A model generated the notes under the pieces. The model was not told the DNA's origin, searched no databases, and was given only the letters and a program-made list of their open reading frames with translations. 64,000 nt of DNA. Source: Siphonodentalium dalli (taxonomy: Eukaryota; Mollusca; Scaphopoda; Gadilida; Siphonodentaliidae). The stretch is from NCBI GenBank assembly GCA_032622095.1, contig CP136069.1, positions 184,625,122 to 184,689,121 on the forward strand, written 5' to 3'. This document shows positions 11,214-22,640 of this stretch, piece after piece (position 1 is the first letter of the stretch; each line of letters begins with the position of its first letter). Position numbers and translations under genes: made by a program.

Positions 11214-14141
11214 GTGAAACTGATCCAACTTCTGATAACATATATATATAGTATAGCATTGCTATTAACTATGTATGAGCTGTTTCTGTTCAAAACACAT
11301 CAAAATAAGACTCAATAGCAGAAATGGAGAAAAACAAAATTGGCACATGGAAAAAACTGCTTTTCGGACCCGAGAGACACACACCCACCCCATCATACGT
11401 GCCTGGAAATTTTGTCCGACCCCCCCCCCCCTGCAACAATCGGAAATTGTATTCATCACACAACGTTATTGGAAACGTTATGTACACTAAGTATATAATA
11501 GATTCATATTGTTTCCATTGTTTGATTTTCCAAACAGTAATTAAGGGGGGTATGTTGTTTTCAGAAGAACGAAAGCATATTTATTTTTATAAATTTTGTC
11601 TGAAATGGCCATCAGTTGAACATATTACAACCTTAGTTTGGAAAATGTCCAAGAGTTGATGAGTTTGAAATGCCAGTTGGAAATTTCCAACCAAGGTTGA
11701 TGTAATGGTATGTCAACTCTATGGATTTGGTCTGGCTGTTTGTGGATGGGTGCAGTTGGAAATCCCCCCCCCCACTGGGATCTGACAGCCACGTCCTTTG
11801 ACCCATAAGTGTGTTAGTAGTATGCAAACAATACCCAGGTTTTTACAACAAACGAAATTGGAAGACATTGCTTTATTGTGAACACTTAATTCGTTGTCTT
11901 CTGTCTGTGGTTTGTATTGCCAGTGTTGTACTTGTAGACCATGCCACATTCACAACTGAATGTGGTCCCACTATGTGCGGCAATTCTCAGTCTAGTAATA
12001 ACTAGACCAAGGTTTCCTTACAGTCAAATAAGTTGAAAGTAATGAAAATTAGGTCTGGTTTTAATAAGACTGTGCAATTCTGTGAACTTTTAAACTGTTT
12101 GCGTCAGAGTAACACAGCGTACATTCTGAGGATGAGCAGCCAGAGTTTCCACCGCATGCTTTTGCATGACGTTGCGGGTACTCTTTAGCGGTAAACGTGT
12201 TCCCGCGCGACTTACTTTTATATGAACATGAGCCAGTTTGTCTATTCACGTGTGTCTGGAACGCCGTATTCTTGTAAAATTATTTTGTTCTTAGTGACAA
12301 ACCCCTGACCAGACAAATATGCGGAGCTTCTGTCACCATTTATTAATCAATACATTGTTGTTGTTATTGTTTTTGTTGAAATGTTACCTGGAAAGAGAAA
12401 CAAAAAGACTTTTAAATCAGGAAAACAATTTGGACGTTTGCAAAATATCCGCACCAGTGGGTACTTCAACGGCGACAATAGGTACTTTCACAAGAAATTA
12501 CACCGATTTGTTGATACTCATAAAATTATCGACAGCAATTATTCAAATCCATAATTTGGCGTTTTGTATGATTCTAACACCCGACAAGGACTTGTTCCTG
12601 TCAAAAGTAATACACATCTTTCCGAATAGCTTCAGGATGACATGGACAATTGAACACGGTTGTGATTATATCAATATTTAGTCAGAATTATTCCCTCAGA
12701 CTGTAAAATTTTCCAAATAATCCTTTCAAATCATTAGAAAAGTCACGATTTAAATGGGTCAGAGAATTTCTATCAACGAGTGATAATCCATCTGTATAAT
12801 ATGTGGTTAACTGTTTTTTCTGGGATATCGATTTGCAGTCATTTTAGCGATGTTAGCGTACGTATATCTTCTTCCATCGCACGGGATAAGCTTGACCGGA
12901 TCCTCGATCGGCGGTACGATCACCGGGTTGGTGATACGCGGGTGACCGGTGTGATAATGCCCCAGACGAAAAACCTAGCGTAAAAAAGTTGGATGAGAGC
13001 GAGCTATGTTCGCTATCCCATTGAGGGAACATTCCGCTTTATTAAAGTATGTATCGTCCGATTTGGTGATACCTTCCGGGTTGGTGATACCAGGTAGAAG
13101 GGGGGTGATACATTCGGGGGAAATTTCAGTTGGAGAAAAGCGCCAAGCACACAGACAATATATGGAATGTATCTCACGTTCTAAACTAAACACCAGGCTA
13201 TTTATCTGTATCTGTATCTATGTATGTCTGTCTGTCTGTCTGTGTTCTATATAAATCACAGGGGACCATCTAGATGGCACCAAAGGGGTCTAACAGGGGT
13301 AACTTTTTACGAGAAAGATAATGGTGCGGGTTAGAAATTTCTGAAGTGACACCGTTGTTGTCAGGGGCAGAAAGGGAGAAGGGCAGAATTTTTTTTCGTC
13401 GATTGTTACCAAACTTATATATAATCATCCCCATGATATGAGGAATCTAATGGTGTTTTTATATATGGCAAAAGTTGCGCCGTTCGAGTCAGGGATGCAC
13501 GGAAAGTGAGAGAGGCACCAAAATCGATTTCCATCAAATTGATACACATTCTTCTCCATGATACAAGGAATCTAATTGTGTGATTTAAAGACGTCAAATT
13601 GGTGTCGTTTGGATAAGAGATTGAGGGGTTGGCACTAAATTTGATAAGAATTGGTTTAGTCGCCGATTGCCACCAAACTTATATAATATCATTCACATGG
13701 TATAGGGAGTATAATGGTGTGGCTTAAAGCTGTCAAAAGTGGCGTCATTCGAGTCAGGGGTGCAATGAAAGGAAGAGCGGCACCAAAATTGATACACAAT
13801 ATTTTATCGCCAATTTCCACCAAATTGATACACATTCTTATCCATGACATGAGGAATCTAATCATCTGATTGAAAGACGCCATATTGGTGCTGTTTGTGT
13901 GAGAGATGGTGCAGGGGGTGGGTGGGCACTAAATTTGATAAAAATTTGTTTACTCGCCGACTAGCAACACACTTATGAATAACCATCTCCATGATATCAG
14001 GAGTATAATTGTGTGGTTTAAAGATGTCAAAAGTGGGGCCATTCGAGTCAGGAGTGCAACGGAGGTTGAGATAGAGAAAAAAAAATTGATAAACAATATG
14101 TTTAGCGCCGATTTCCACGAAATTGATACAAATTCTTCTCC
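11214..14141. repeat. 2.93-kb tandem duplication, copy 2
   Basis: Second copy, 2,928 bp. The left edge of copy 1, the junction and the right edge of copy 2 all carry GTGA (8,275, 11,214 and 14,142), so the breakpoints share a 4-bp microhomology. The difference in length from copy 1 comes mostly from two fewer CTGT units and shorter C runs. Confidence 0.97.
12319..12681 (+). CDS. Hypothetical 120-aa open frame (duplicate)
   Basis: Same translated sequence as the frame at 9,383-9,745, carried in copy 2 of the segmental duplication. The same reservations apply. Confidence 0.15.
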   Translation: MRSFCHHLLINTLLLLLFLLKCYLERETKRLLNQENNLDVCKISAPVGTSTATIGTFTRNYTDLLILIKLSTAIIQIHNLAFCMILTPDKDLFLSKVIHIFPNSFRMTWTIEHGCDYINI

Positions 14142-14450
14142 GTGATACGAGGAATCTAATCGTGTGGTTTACATACGCCAACTTGGTGTCGTTTGGGTGA
14201 TAGACATGGGGGCCCTAAATTTGATACAAATTTGTATACTCTCCAATTTTCACCAATTCATCTCCATAAAGAGTCTAAGTTTTGTTTTTAATAATGTCAA
14301 AAATTGTGCCGCTTGAGTCCGACATAGGGACGGAAGGGTCACCAAAACTGATAAAAATATGTTTAGTGCCAATTAACATCAAATTCATACACGTTCTTCT
14401 CAAATGATACGAGGAATAAAATCGTGCCTGTTAAAAATGCCAAGCTTGAT
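13388..14450 (+). repeat. Dimeric core repeats, copy in duplication and beyond
   Basis: Continues past the duplication edge at 14,145 for two to three more degenerate half-units, so the ancestral array extended to the right of the duplicated block. Confidence 0.7.
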
Positions 14451-14452
14451 GC

Positions 14453-15100
14453 CTAGATATATTTGCGAATGTCTGTATGTATGTGTTCTATATATAACTT
14501 CACGGGGTACATTCGAGATGGCACCAAGGCGGTCTAACAGCAGTAACTTTTTACGAGGAAGATAATGGTGTGTGTTAAAATTTTCTAAGTCAGAGTCAGT
14601 GTACACTGGTGCACAGGGGCACCAACAATTGATTTAAAACAAATATTTTTATCGCAGATTTCCACGATATTGATATATTATTTTTCTCCATGATATGAGG
14701 AATATAATCGTGTGATTTAAAGACGCCAAATTGGTGCCGTTTGGGTGAGAGATGGGGGGGGGGGTAATAACTATGATAAGAAATGGTTTAGTTGCCGATC
14801 ACCACACAAATTATATATCATCATCTCTATTATACCATGCATGAGTCTAATGGACGTGGTTTAAATGTGTCAAAAGTGGAGCCGTTCAAGTCATGCATGA
14901 GGAGGGGAGTTGAACCAAATCTGATACAAATATAATTGGCACTAATTTCTACGATGAATTAAATCACATTTGGTGTCGTTTGGGTCATGGATGGAGAGAG
15001 GAAATGGACTAGCATTGATAAGATTGTTCTATTCGCCGATATCCACCAAAGTTATACACAGTCATCTCCCAGGCCAACTCCATATCGTTCTGATGAGTTT
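14453..15100 (+). repeat. Second, diverged copy of the dimeric-repeat element
   Basis: Follows a CCTAG at about 14,448 with ATATATTTGCGAATGTCTG, then GTTCTATATATAAC and GAGATGGCACCAAGG blocks that match the start of the element at about 10,310-10,370. Includes an 11-G run at 14,754-14,764. Interpreted as a decayed neighbouring unit of the same family. Confidence 0.55.
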
Positions 15101-16050
15101 TTGGCGCTCAAAGTTCACAATCGCGACAAATGGTGACCGAATTAAGTCACTTAAACAATTATATCTTCTCAACTGTCATATTTATATGGGGATGAGAATC
15201 AGGGCATTCATATTAGATAGCAATTCAGGTACATACATTCAAGAAAGCATTAAATTTATATTTATCTTTCTACTTAAGAGATACATTTATTCTCGCAAAC
15301 TGAGGGATCTTGAACCGTCAGAGGATTGCTTATTAGAATGGCTCATGTTTATATTATAACATAATTGAGTCTGCCCCAAGAAGTTACAATTTCTCAAGAG
15401 ATATATAAATGTATAAAAGGCCTGTTCAGCAATAGTTGTCACAATGTGCAGTCAAATATAATTTCTTCTGAGATAAAAGAAAACGCAGTCAGTGGCACAT
15501 GACTTTCCAGAATCCTCCAATACTGACATCTGACAAGGTTATATCTGCGCGATACAGAGGATTTCTTTCATGTTTTAGAACAAACTAATCGCCTGACATA
15601 AACAACTCAAAATCTCGCTATGTGTCGGGCACATTTAGCTGATATACAAGCATAGCAACATTTCTTTTAAACTGAGAATAATTAGCCAGTATATAGCACC
15701 ACGAACAGAGGAGCACTGGACATTTCATTAAAACATCTGTATCTTCGTGGAGATATGATAACCAGCCTAACCAGGTGTCCTCAAAAACTTAATCTAACCC
15801 ACTAGATTGATTGACACATCTCTATGCAAAACCCAATTGTCGTCTTTTATTTTTGCGAACTAATGTGTTTATGATGATCATGTTTCATGCTATAACGTCT
15901 TAAGTATACGCAGTTGTAAATAAACAAATACTTCTTTGGGACTGATTAATCGCAATAAACAAAATGACAATCGCTCCGATCCGACAAGGTGAGCTACTAC
16001 TTACATTCCGTGTGTAAGTATCATGTTTTGTGATGCTATTCGGATATACA
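15100..16050. other. Unassigned sequence
   Basis: A 129-aa open frame spans 14,970-15,359 but begins inside repeat sequence and has no recognised features. No gene called. Confidence 0.4.
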
Positions 16051-16105
16051 ATTTATGAGAATACGTGTAACACTATCCACAGTATGCAGAGGGTTTCACA
16101 TCGCT

Positions 16106-16138
16106 TTAACCTGGGCAACGCCGGGTAACCCTGCTAGT
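16106..16138 (+). mobile_element. Helitron-like 3' terminus, third family
   Basis: ACCTGGGCAACGCCGGGT forms a hairpin with one bulged G and an AAC loop. It is followed by AACCCTG and CTAG at 16,134-16,137, then T. This is the same layout (bulged-G hairpin, short spacer, CTAG, host T) as both unit types of the main array. The 5' end was not located. Confidence 0.6.
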
Positions 16139-16403
16139 ATGTATATAATGTCGAACTTGAACAATAAATTATATATTTTTTATTTTGTATCTGTCAATTG
16201 CACCGCTTTCGTAATGTCAGCAGCGGCCATCTTCTCTCTATCGGCGTAGTATATAAACACCACCTTTCCTGCCACAACTCAATTAAAAGTTTCTCATTTG
16301 AAGAAGTCCAATGGTTGAATTTGTTGTTTGCGCATGTTGCCAAGTACACGCCACGATTTTCTTGGTGAAAATCAAACATTGCTTGATAGCTACGATGAAA
16401 ATA

Positions 16404-16454
16404 GATAACTCTAAGATCAAGTGGCTATTATTACCACTTGATTTTAGAGTTATC
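16404..16454. repeat. Short perfect-stem palindrome
   Basis: Two 21-bp arms (one mismatch) starting GATAACTCTAAGATCAAG around a 9-bp loop. May be a cruciform-prone relic or a hairpin transcript. Isolated; no family seen. Confidence 0.8.
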
Positions 16455-16550
16455 AATCTTCAACCGCAATTTATCCATCTTCATCCGCAATTTGTCCGAG
16501 ACCGTCCGCATGACCTCGTGTTTCTGGGCCACATATTATTGAGAAAACCC

Positions 16551-16961
16551 CTGTCACACTCCGCTGCGATCAGGCCGGCGCTTGCATTGCGCTGAAAAAT
16601 TATCAAAGCACCAAGCTAAACGCATTAAGGTATCCAAGAACCGATTGGTGACACAGTTGACACTGGCTAGGACGGGGATGGTCCCCATGATCGCCCCTGA
16701 GCACCAGAGCACCTGAGCACTTTGTGCATGCACAAAACAAGCGCAGATGTTCGGTGTTCTGACCAGGGCGTAGTACTGTCGCCATGGCGGTGAAAAGCCA
16801 GCGACGTGAGCGTCTCGTGGACGTAGTAATGATGCATACAAGTTACTCGTGGTCGCAGCAAGAAACCAATTTTGTCCTCTGCTACTGCAGTAAGCTTAAA
16901 ACCACTGTCACACTCAGCTGCAATCGGGCCTGTGCTTGCATTGCGCTGAAAAGGTACCAAA
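16551..16961 (+). repeat. Direct repeats of about 57 bp, 354 bp apart
   Basis: 16,551-16,607 and 16,905-16,961 share CTGTCACACTC, a GCTTGCATTGCGCTGAAAA block and the bases between with about eight differences. The intervening sequence is CG-rich compared with its surroundings and holds a 157-aa open frame (16,784-17,257) that I do not recognise. It may be part of a transposon or an old exon duplication. Confidence 0.6.
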
Positions 16962-17499
16962 CTATGAGTAACACACAGGAGGAGTTGTCCAACATTGTCA
17001 AACTTTTAAAACAAGGTATGCTCCTATGCCGCTTATCACGTTTTTATTGCGCTCTTATTACGACCTATTGCGTTCCTACTTTGTCAAGTCTCACTCTCTC
17101 ACGCGCTCTCATTGCCCTTCCCCTACGCTGTCATTGTGTTGCTAATAGGTTCTCAATAAGTTTGCAAAACGTTCTCTGCGACTTTCGTCTTATATTCAGA
17201 ACAAAACTGGTCAACATTATTTGTTTTGGCTCAACTTTCCAAAGACCGTCATTGTGAGGTACAAAGGTAGGGAGCTTGGGGTATACAGATCCACAGATTT
17301 GCATGTTTCCTTAAGCCTCGAAATCTGACTCATATAAGATTAAGTATACGTTCACGCCATGACGGCAAAACAACTGTTTATTAAATATTTGTTTAATGAT
17401 AACCCACCTTTCATGTCCTGTACAATGTTTTAGAGCATATGAGCAGACAAGTGTCTGTATTTTATGTGTAAGTGGTTAAGTCAATGTGATCCTCTGTAT

Positions 17500-17672
17500 G
17501 ATAAATACACAGGACGACACGATGTGTAAATCGGTTTGTCGATACGACACGAGTGCTGTCGCGGAAGGATAGAACGAGAGGCGTTTGTGCCTCGAGTTAT
17601 ATCCTTCTGCGACAGCACGAGTGCCGTATCGACAAACCCATTTACACATCGTGTCGTTCTGTGTTTATTACA
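17500..17672. mobile_element. Foldback element, about 70-bp arms
   Basis: Long inverted repeat. ACACAGGACGACACGATG and the following bases through GCTGTCGCGGAAGGAT pair with the reverse complement ending CATCGTGTCGTTCTGTGT. The centre is a smaller hairpin, GAGGCGTTTGTGCCTC. Arms are rich in CpG relative to the A+T-rich flanks. No coding sequence. Confidence 0.85.
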
Positions 17673-17831
17673 CGCTTCGTGTCCTAGAATCCGTGCATTA
17701 AAAAAACAGACTTAGAAGGTTTATTTAGGCACATAGAGGGCGTGTTTTGTCATGTGTGATGATGCTTTTATTTTATAGTTCCGGTTTCATGGTTGAGGCG
17801 AACGTCATGTACGTCATTTTACGTCAACGAG

Positions 17832-17861
17832 ATGCGTATGGAACGTACGTTCCATACGTAT
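17832..17861. repeat. Palindrome with upstream ACGTCA motifs
   Basis: CGTATGGAACGTACGTTCCATACG is a perfect palindrome at 17,835-17,858. Three ACGTCA motifs (the CRE/ATF half-site) lie just upstream between about 17,800 and 17,826. May be the outer part of the foldback element at 17,500, or a regulatory block. Confidence 0.6.
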
Positions 17862-17919
17862 TTGTAAATATGGAACAGCAATAACACTGTACTTCTGGGA
17901 ACAAGCGTGTAATAAATAC

Positions 17920-18466
17920 TCATACTTAACACACTTTCATAATAATCAATATCAACATCACCATCATCAACAGCAATAGCACCATCATCGTCATCATCTT
18001 TGTCAAGTTCTATGTTGACTTGTAATCATGTGTTAAGCATCTGCATCAGATACAGATACGCCTGCGACAGATACAGTTTGCATTCAGTAAGTTTAGTCTT
18101 GATATGAACTACGCTTCCACATGTCGACAGTCTGAGTTTTATATAACTCAGATTCAGTGTACAATCCAAAACGTCAAAGTGAAGTATCTATGCGTTGTAA
18201 GTGTAGGTCTTGGACCATTTTGTAAGCAAACAGTCTTAGTGAAGCATCAACACTTTAAAGTTGGACCCCCACATAATGTATAGTGAACTACACGTTTGTG
18301 TTGAATGAATTATACCCAATTGTGTAGCTTATTTGTACTCAATAAAGTGTATGAAAGAGTGAAATTCAATTCTCTATAAATGTGTAGCCATACCTACACA
18401 TCTCGTGTAAATAATTATTCAAAAATCTCTGTACACTTTAAAGAAGTGGCTGTAGAATTCGTATAC
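17920..18466. other. Sequence upstream of the BLES03-like locus
   Basis: Contains ATC/CAT-rich simple sequence at about 17,940-18,000 and no recognised promoter. It probably includes intron or 5' flank of the locus at 18,485, given the acceptor-like site just before that locus. Confidence 0.4.
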
Positions 18467-18482
18467 TTTTGATTTTTTTCAG
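18467..18482 (+). promoter_or_regulatory. Candidate 3' splice acceptor
   Basis: TTTTGATTTTTTTCAG immediately precedes TGATGG, placing the first ATG (18,485) three bases into a presumed exon. This suggests a non-coding or short first exon upstream, not identified. Confidence 0.5.
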
Positions 18483-18484
18483 TG

Positions 18485-20219
18485 ATGGCTTGTATGTCAG
18501 AACAACTACAAAGTGCCTGTGGGCCAAGTTCTTCAAGTGACGACTGGCTATTATGCGAAGACGAGATGCAGATGAGGAAGTACCCATACAACAATGACGA
18601 CGAACATTGGGGTAAATGGATGACCTTCCACCGCCGTGCATCTATCGATGAATCATGGGAGAAAGCAAAGGATTACTATTGCGCAGGATTGTTCGATGGG
18701 GTCAGTTCCATGAAGGTTAGTGGAACAGAACTTGAGAATTCAGACTGTCATCATCTACTACTGCGATTACAATGACGCTTCTTTGTGCAAGGCTATCGGA
18801 GAGCGTGTTGTCAATATGATGAAATACCACAACTGGTGCCATTACAAATCTGACGCCATGTCCCTTGCCGGCGTGTATCGCTCAGTGGGATTCAAGAGTG
18901 CATCAGTAATGGAGGTAGCGCCATTTCAGTCGTCATTTGAGGCGCCAAGTTCTTCCAGTAACCGCTGGCTAAACTGTATAGACGAGCTGCAGAATAAGAA
19001 GTATCCATTCAACCACGATACAGAACATTGGGGTAAATGGATGACCTTGCACGGACGTGCATCTATCGACGAATCATGGGAGAAAGCAAAGGATTACTAT
19101 TGCGCGGGATTGTTCGACGGGGTTAGTTCCATGAAGGTTAGTGGCGTCAGAACAGAGCCAGGATATGCAGACGGTCATGTCATCATTTACTTCTGCGCTA
19201 ACAATGACGCTTCTTTGTGCAAGGCTATCGGGGAGCGTGTTGTTGATATGATGAAATACGACAGACATTGCTATTACAAAACTAGCGCCATGACCACTGC
19301 CAACGTTGATCGCTCAGCGGTGTTCAGGTGTGCATCAGTAATGGAGGTAGCGCCATTTCAGTCGTCAGTGGAGGCGCCAAGTTCTTCCAGTAAACGCTGG
19401 CTAAACTGCATAGACGAGCTGCAGAATAAGAAGTATCCATTCAACCACGATACAGAACATTGGGGTAAATGGATGACCTTGCACGGACGTGCATCTATCG
19501 ACGAATCATGGGAGAATGCAAAGGATTACTATTGCGCGGGATTGTTCGACGGGGTTAGTTCCATGAAGGTTAGTGGCGTCAGAACAGAGCCAGGATATGC
19601 AGACGGTCATGTCATCATTTACTTCTGCGCTTACAATGACGCTTCTTTGTGCAAGGCTATCGGGGAGCGTATTGTTAATATGATGAAATACGACAGACAT
19701 TGCTATTACAAAACTAGCGCCATGACCAGTACCAGCATTGATCGCTCAGCGGGGTTTAAGTATGCATCTGTAATGAAGATAGCACCAGTTGAGGCTTCAA
19801 ATTCTTCCAATGATCTCAACCGATTGCTATTCTGTAGAGACGAGCTGCAGATGACGAAGTATCCATACAAACACGACACCGAACATTGGGGTAAATGGAT
19901 GACCTTCCACAACCATGCTTCTATCGATGAAACATGGGGAAAAGCGAAAGAGTATTATTGCGCGGGATTGCTCGACGGGATCAGTTGCATGAAGGTGATT
20001 AGCGGCTGGACTGAGTCCGAACATGCATACAGTCATGTCGTCATCTACTACTGTGCTTACAATGACGCTTCTTTGTGTAAGGCTATCGGGGAGCGTGTTG
20101 TTCGTATGATGAAATACGACAGACCATGCTATTACAAAACTGACGCCATGACTTTTGCCGGCGAGTGTGAATCTTTAATGAAGATAGCTCCATTTGAGGC
20201 GTCATTTGAGGCGCCTTGA
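18485..20219 (+). CDS. Four-module BLES03/DUF1917 (UPF0696) eIF4E-like protein, frameshifted
   Basis: The sequence encodes four tandem modules of about 142-144 residues. Each has WGKWM (Trp codons near 18,608, 19,029, 19,461 and 19,887), then ID-x-[ST]-W, YYCAGL-x-DG and MKV, a His-x-[IV]-IYYC-like strand, a NDASLCKAIGER helix and a YYKT-x-AMT end. This order matches the C11orf68/BLES03 family (DUF1917), whose human member has an eIF4E-like fold; biochemical role unsettled. Modules 2 and 3 are nearly identical at 432-bp spacing; the others are more diverged. The first ATG, 18,485, follows an acceptor-like tract. Module 1 is 11 nt shorter than its sisters between its halves. Its frame therefore ends at TGA 18,773-18,775, while modules 1b-4 read in another frame from 18,714 to TGA 20,217-20,219. 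Either this is a pseudogene, an assembly error or unusual splicing. Ser-rich linkers separate the modules. No signal peptide or membrane segment. Confidence 0.72.
18714..18775 (+). other. Frameshift zone in module 1
   Basis: Within these 62 bp both reading frames are open. Compared with module 2, module 1 lacks the GTC after GTTAGTGG and several later bases, a net loss of 11 nt. The preceding AAG|GTTAGT resembles a splice donor and is shared with modules 2 and 3, but no plausible acceptor within a normal intron length follows. Confidence 0.8.
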
Positions 20220-20791
20220 ACCGAACGATGTTGGCATAAAATATGTGCATCAGGAATTTGTCATATGTTACAACGGCCAGATGGGGGTACATGTTTTGAA
20301 ATGTCTAATACGGTATGTGATGATACGACTTGAGTGGATTACGGACGGACATCTATAATTAGATCAATATGTCAGTATATATATATATGATAATTATGAA
20401 CATGTATATGCTTCGTGTTCTTGATCGTCAAATATCCGGAAACATGAGGCAAATGAACGATTTGAATGCGATTGATAGCACGTATTCGCGTCGTCTGTTA
20501 GTAACGTGTTATGGCATGCCTGGACGACGGCATATCGTACCATTGTTATCACATCACAACACAACCGTAGTATTTTATTTGACCCAGCAAAAAATAACGC
20601 GATATAGTTCGAACCAATCTAGTCCACCAAAGTAGACGTAATACTGGGAAATATCTTGTTTTATATTATTACATTTACGACTGTTCTTTCCCTCGAAGTC
20701 TATTAATCGAACTGAAAACCAAGCACAGATTTCACCCCTTCAACATACCATTTTCTCTTAAATTTGTTTACTTGTGTAAAAAGTATGATAG
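20220..20791. other. 3' flank of the BLES03-like locus
   Basis: No canonical AATAAA close to the stop; an ATAAAATA lies at about 20,236. An 88-aa open frame at 20,369-20,635 starts in a TA repeat and has no features; not called. Confidence 0.4.
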
Positions 20792-21242
20792 CACTGTGTG
20801 GAATCGCGTGGTTTCGAGGTGAGTACCACGCGTCGAAAGTGTGAAAACGCACAAAAACATAATATATGAGGAATTGACACAAAATATAACAGTTTGACTA
20901 GCATTATATATGCTAGTTTATTTTAAAAACAAGTTGATACCGATATTTCCTCGGAAATACTCAGTAGTTTTTCTATAACATTCTGACCGAAGTTGCCAGT
21001 CGGAGGTATGTGGAATACACCAGTCAATACATCTACGAGTATTGTTCGACTGAAAACTTTGATGTATAAGCTTGTTGGAAAAATAGTATAGCATATGCTC
21101 GTAATTGCCGAAATACTGCGTAATATATTATTATCCTATAGTTTATTACCTTTATCCTCGTTTCTGGTCGCGTTTGCGATCGCCTCGGCCATTTTGAATG
21201 CTTGATACTCATCAACTCGAAACCACGTGATTCCCCACCGTG
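20792..21242. mobile_element. MITE-like element with 27-bp terminal inverted repeats
   Basis: CACTGTGTGGAATCGCGTGG at 20,792 and its inverse at 21,216-21,242 (CCACGTGATTCCCCACCGTG) pair over 27 bp with three mismatches. The element is 451 bp with no coding frame. Clear target-site duplications were not found, so the superfamily is unassigned. Confidence 0.6.
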
Positions 21243-21524
21243 TTTATGGTTAACCGAACGATTTGTCTATCAAACATCATCGCATGGCAAAATTCGACGA
21301 TACACTATAAAGTTGGACAATTTTGAAAAAAATACTATGAAAGCCCAGCTGGGCGTTTTTAGAATACAAACGCCAAATTAAAAGATATTTTGTACGCAAT
21401 ACTGATTGATTATTAGTAGTTGGATAACTAGTATATAATTTCTTTTCGAATATCACGAACACTTGACTTCGGAAAGCTTTCGGAGCGAATAAATTAATGT
21501 AAATTTTCGCTAATTTTCAGACTT

Positions 21525-21860
21525 CTAGGTGGAAGCCATCAAACTTTTCCCAATTTCATTGAAAAACATGGCCGCTAGTGGCCATATTGGATTTTGCTCT
21601 TTGTATGACTAACTCCTTCGGCATACCATACAGGCCACCCCCTCATCCGAGCATCATTACCATCATATGGATCTCCGGGGTGACCTCTAGAAGGGAGCCA
21701 TCAAACTTTTCCGAATTTCATTGAAAAACATGACCGCCAGCGGCCATCTTGGATTTTGCTCCTTCTTTGATTAAATCCTTTGGCACGCCCTAACAGACCA
21801 CACCTCACACCCGATCGTCACCAAACTTCATATGGATTATTATTTTCATGACTTAAGCAT
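21525..21860 (+). repeat. Two tandem units of the GGCCATATTG family
   Basis: Two copies about 168 bp apart, each with GCCATCAAACTTTTCC, ATTTCATTGAAAAACATG, a GCCGCTAGTGGCCATATTGG-like block and a final CCGATCGTCACC-like block. Related to 3,176-3,330 and 4,040-4,250. Confidence 0.8.
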
Positions 21861-22074
21861 GTAAACTGTCCGAGTTCCCTATCGCTATATGGACTGTAAC
21901 GTATGGCATGATCCCAGTTACAAGTTGAACTATAGTGTCATTAACACTTTAACTTGATACGCATGCTACAGCGTCTAAATTAATTAATATAAAACTATTT
22001 TTGAATCGATATCTATCGAATAACATACATGTAGAACCGCCCAACTTTCAATTTCGATAAATATTTTCTTCGCA

Positions 22075-22640
22075 GATTTTTTACACTTTTTCACCACATC
22101 TTGTACGTACGCCCTTGAGTTTAAACATAACAAATGGTCATCTTTTGTTGCACACACACCATCGTTTTGTTAAATATTACATAATTTGAAACGAGTCTTT
22201 ATATGTTTTTGATAGCGTTCGTCGAACCGCTTTTACGAAATATTATGATGGCAGTTTTTGCGAGTGTGCCCGCAAAAATAACAAATGACCACACATTGAT
22301 TTAATCGCCGAGGTTTTGTTGAAATTCTCATTATATAGAACCAGTATTTAGATGATTTTCGAACACTCACTGAACCTCTCAAATGGTTACAATGGGTGAT
22401 CATTTATTATTTTTGAACTTGCGGGCGCACTCTAGTTGATGTGGAAATGAAGAAATCGGCAAAAAACTGCTAGCATAATATTTCGTAAAAACTGTTCGAC
22501 GCACATTCATCAAAATCAATTAAATACTCGTTTCAAATGACATTTTTTTTAGCAATACGTTGGTTTTATGCAACAATAGATGACAATTTGTTATGTTTGT
22601 AATCAATGGCGCATCAGATTTGGTGTAAAAGTGTAGAAAT
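22075..22640. mobile_element. Long imperfect inverted repeat (foldback)
   Basis: The left arm (about 22,075-22,292) holds AACATAACAAATGGTCATC, GAAACGAGTCTTTA and TTACGAAATATTATG. The right arm (about 22,397-22,640) holds the same blocks inverted and in reverse order, with numerous mismatches and indels. The spacer is about 100 bp. A transcript would form a long imperfect hairpin. No transposase. Confidence 0.75.

Noticed and set aside
14970-15359. 129-aa open frame
   Set aside because: Starts inside decayed repeat sequence and has no protein-like features beyond length.
16784-17257. 157-aa open frame with a good ATG context
   Set aside because: Overlaps the direct repeat at 16,905-16,961, shows no recognisable domain, and its second half is low-complexity hydrophobic. 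Noted within the repeat entry only.
20887-20912. GACTAGCATTATATATGCTAG as a Helitron end
   Set aside because: It is a simple palindrome with CTAG by chance; there is no upstream CG-rich hairpin of the shared type.
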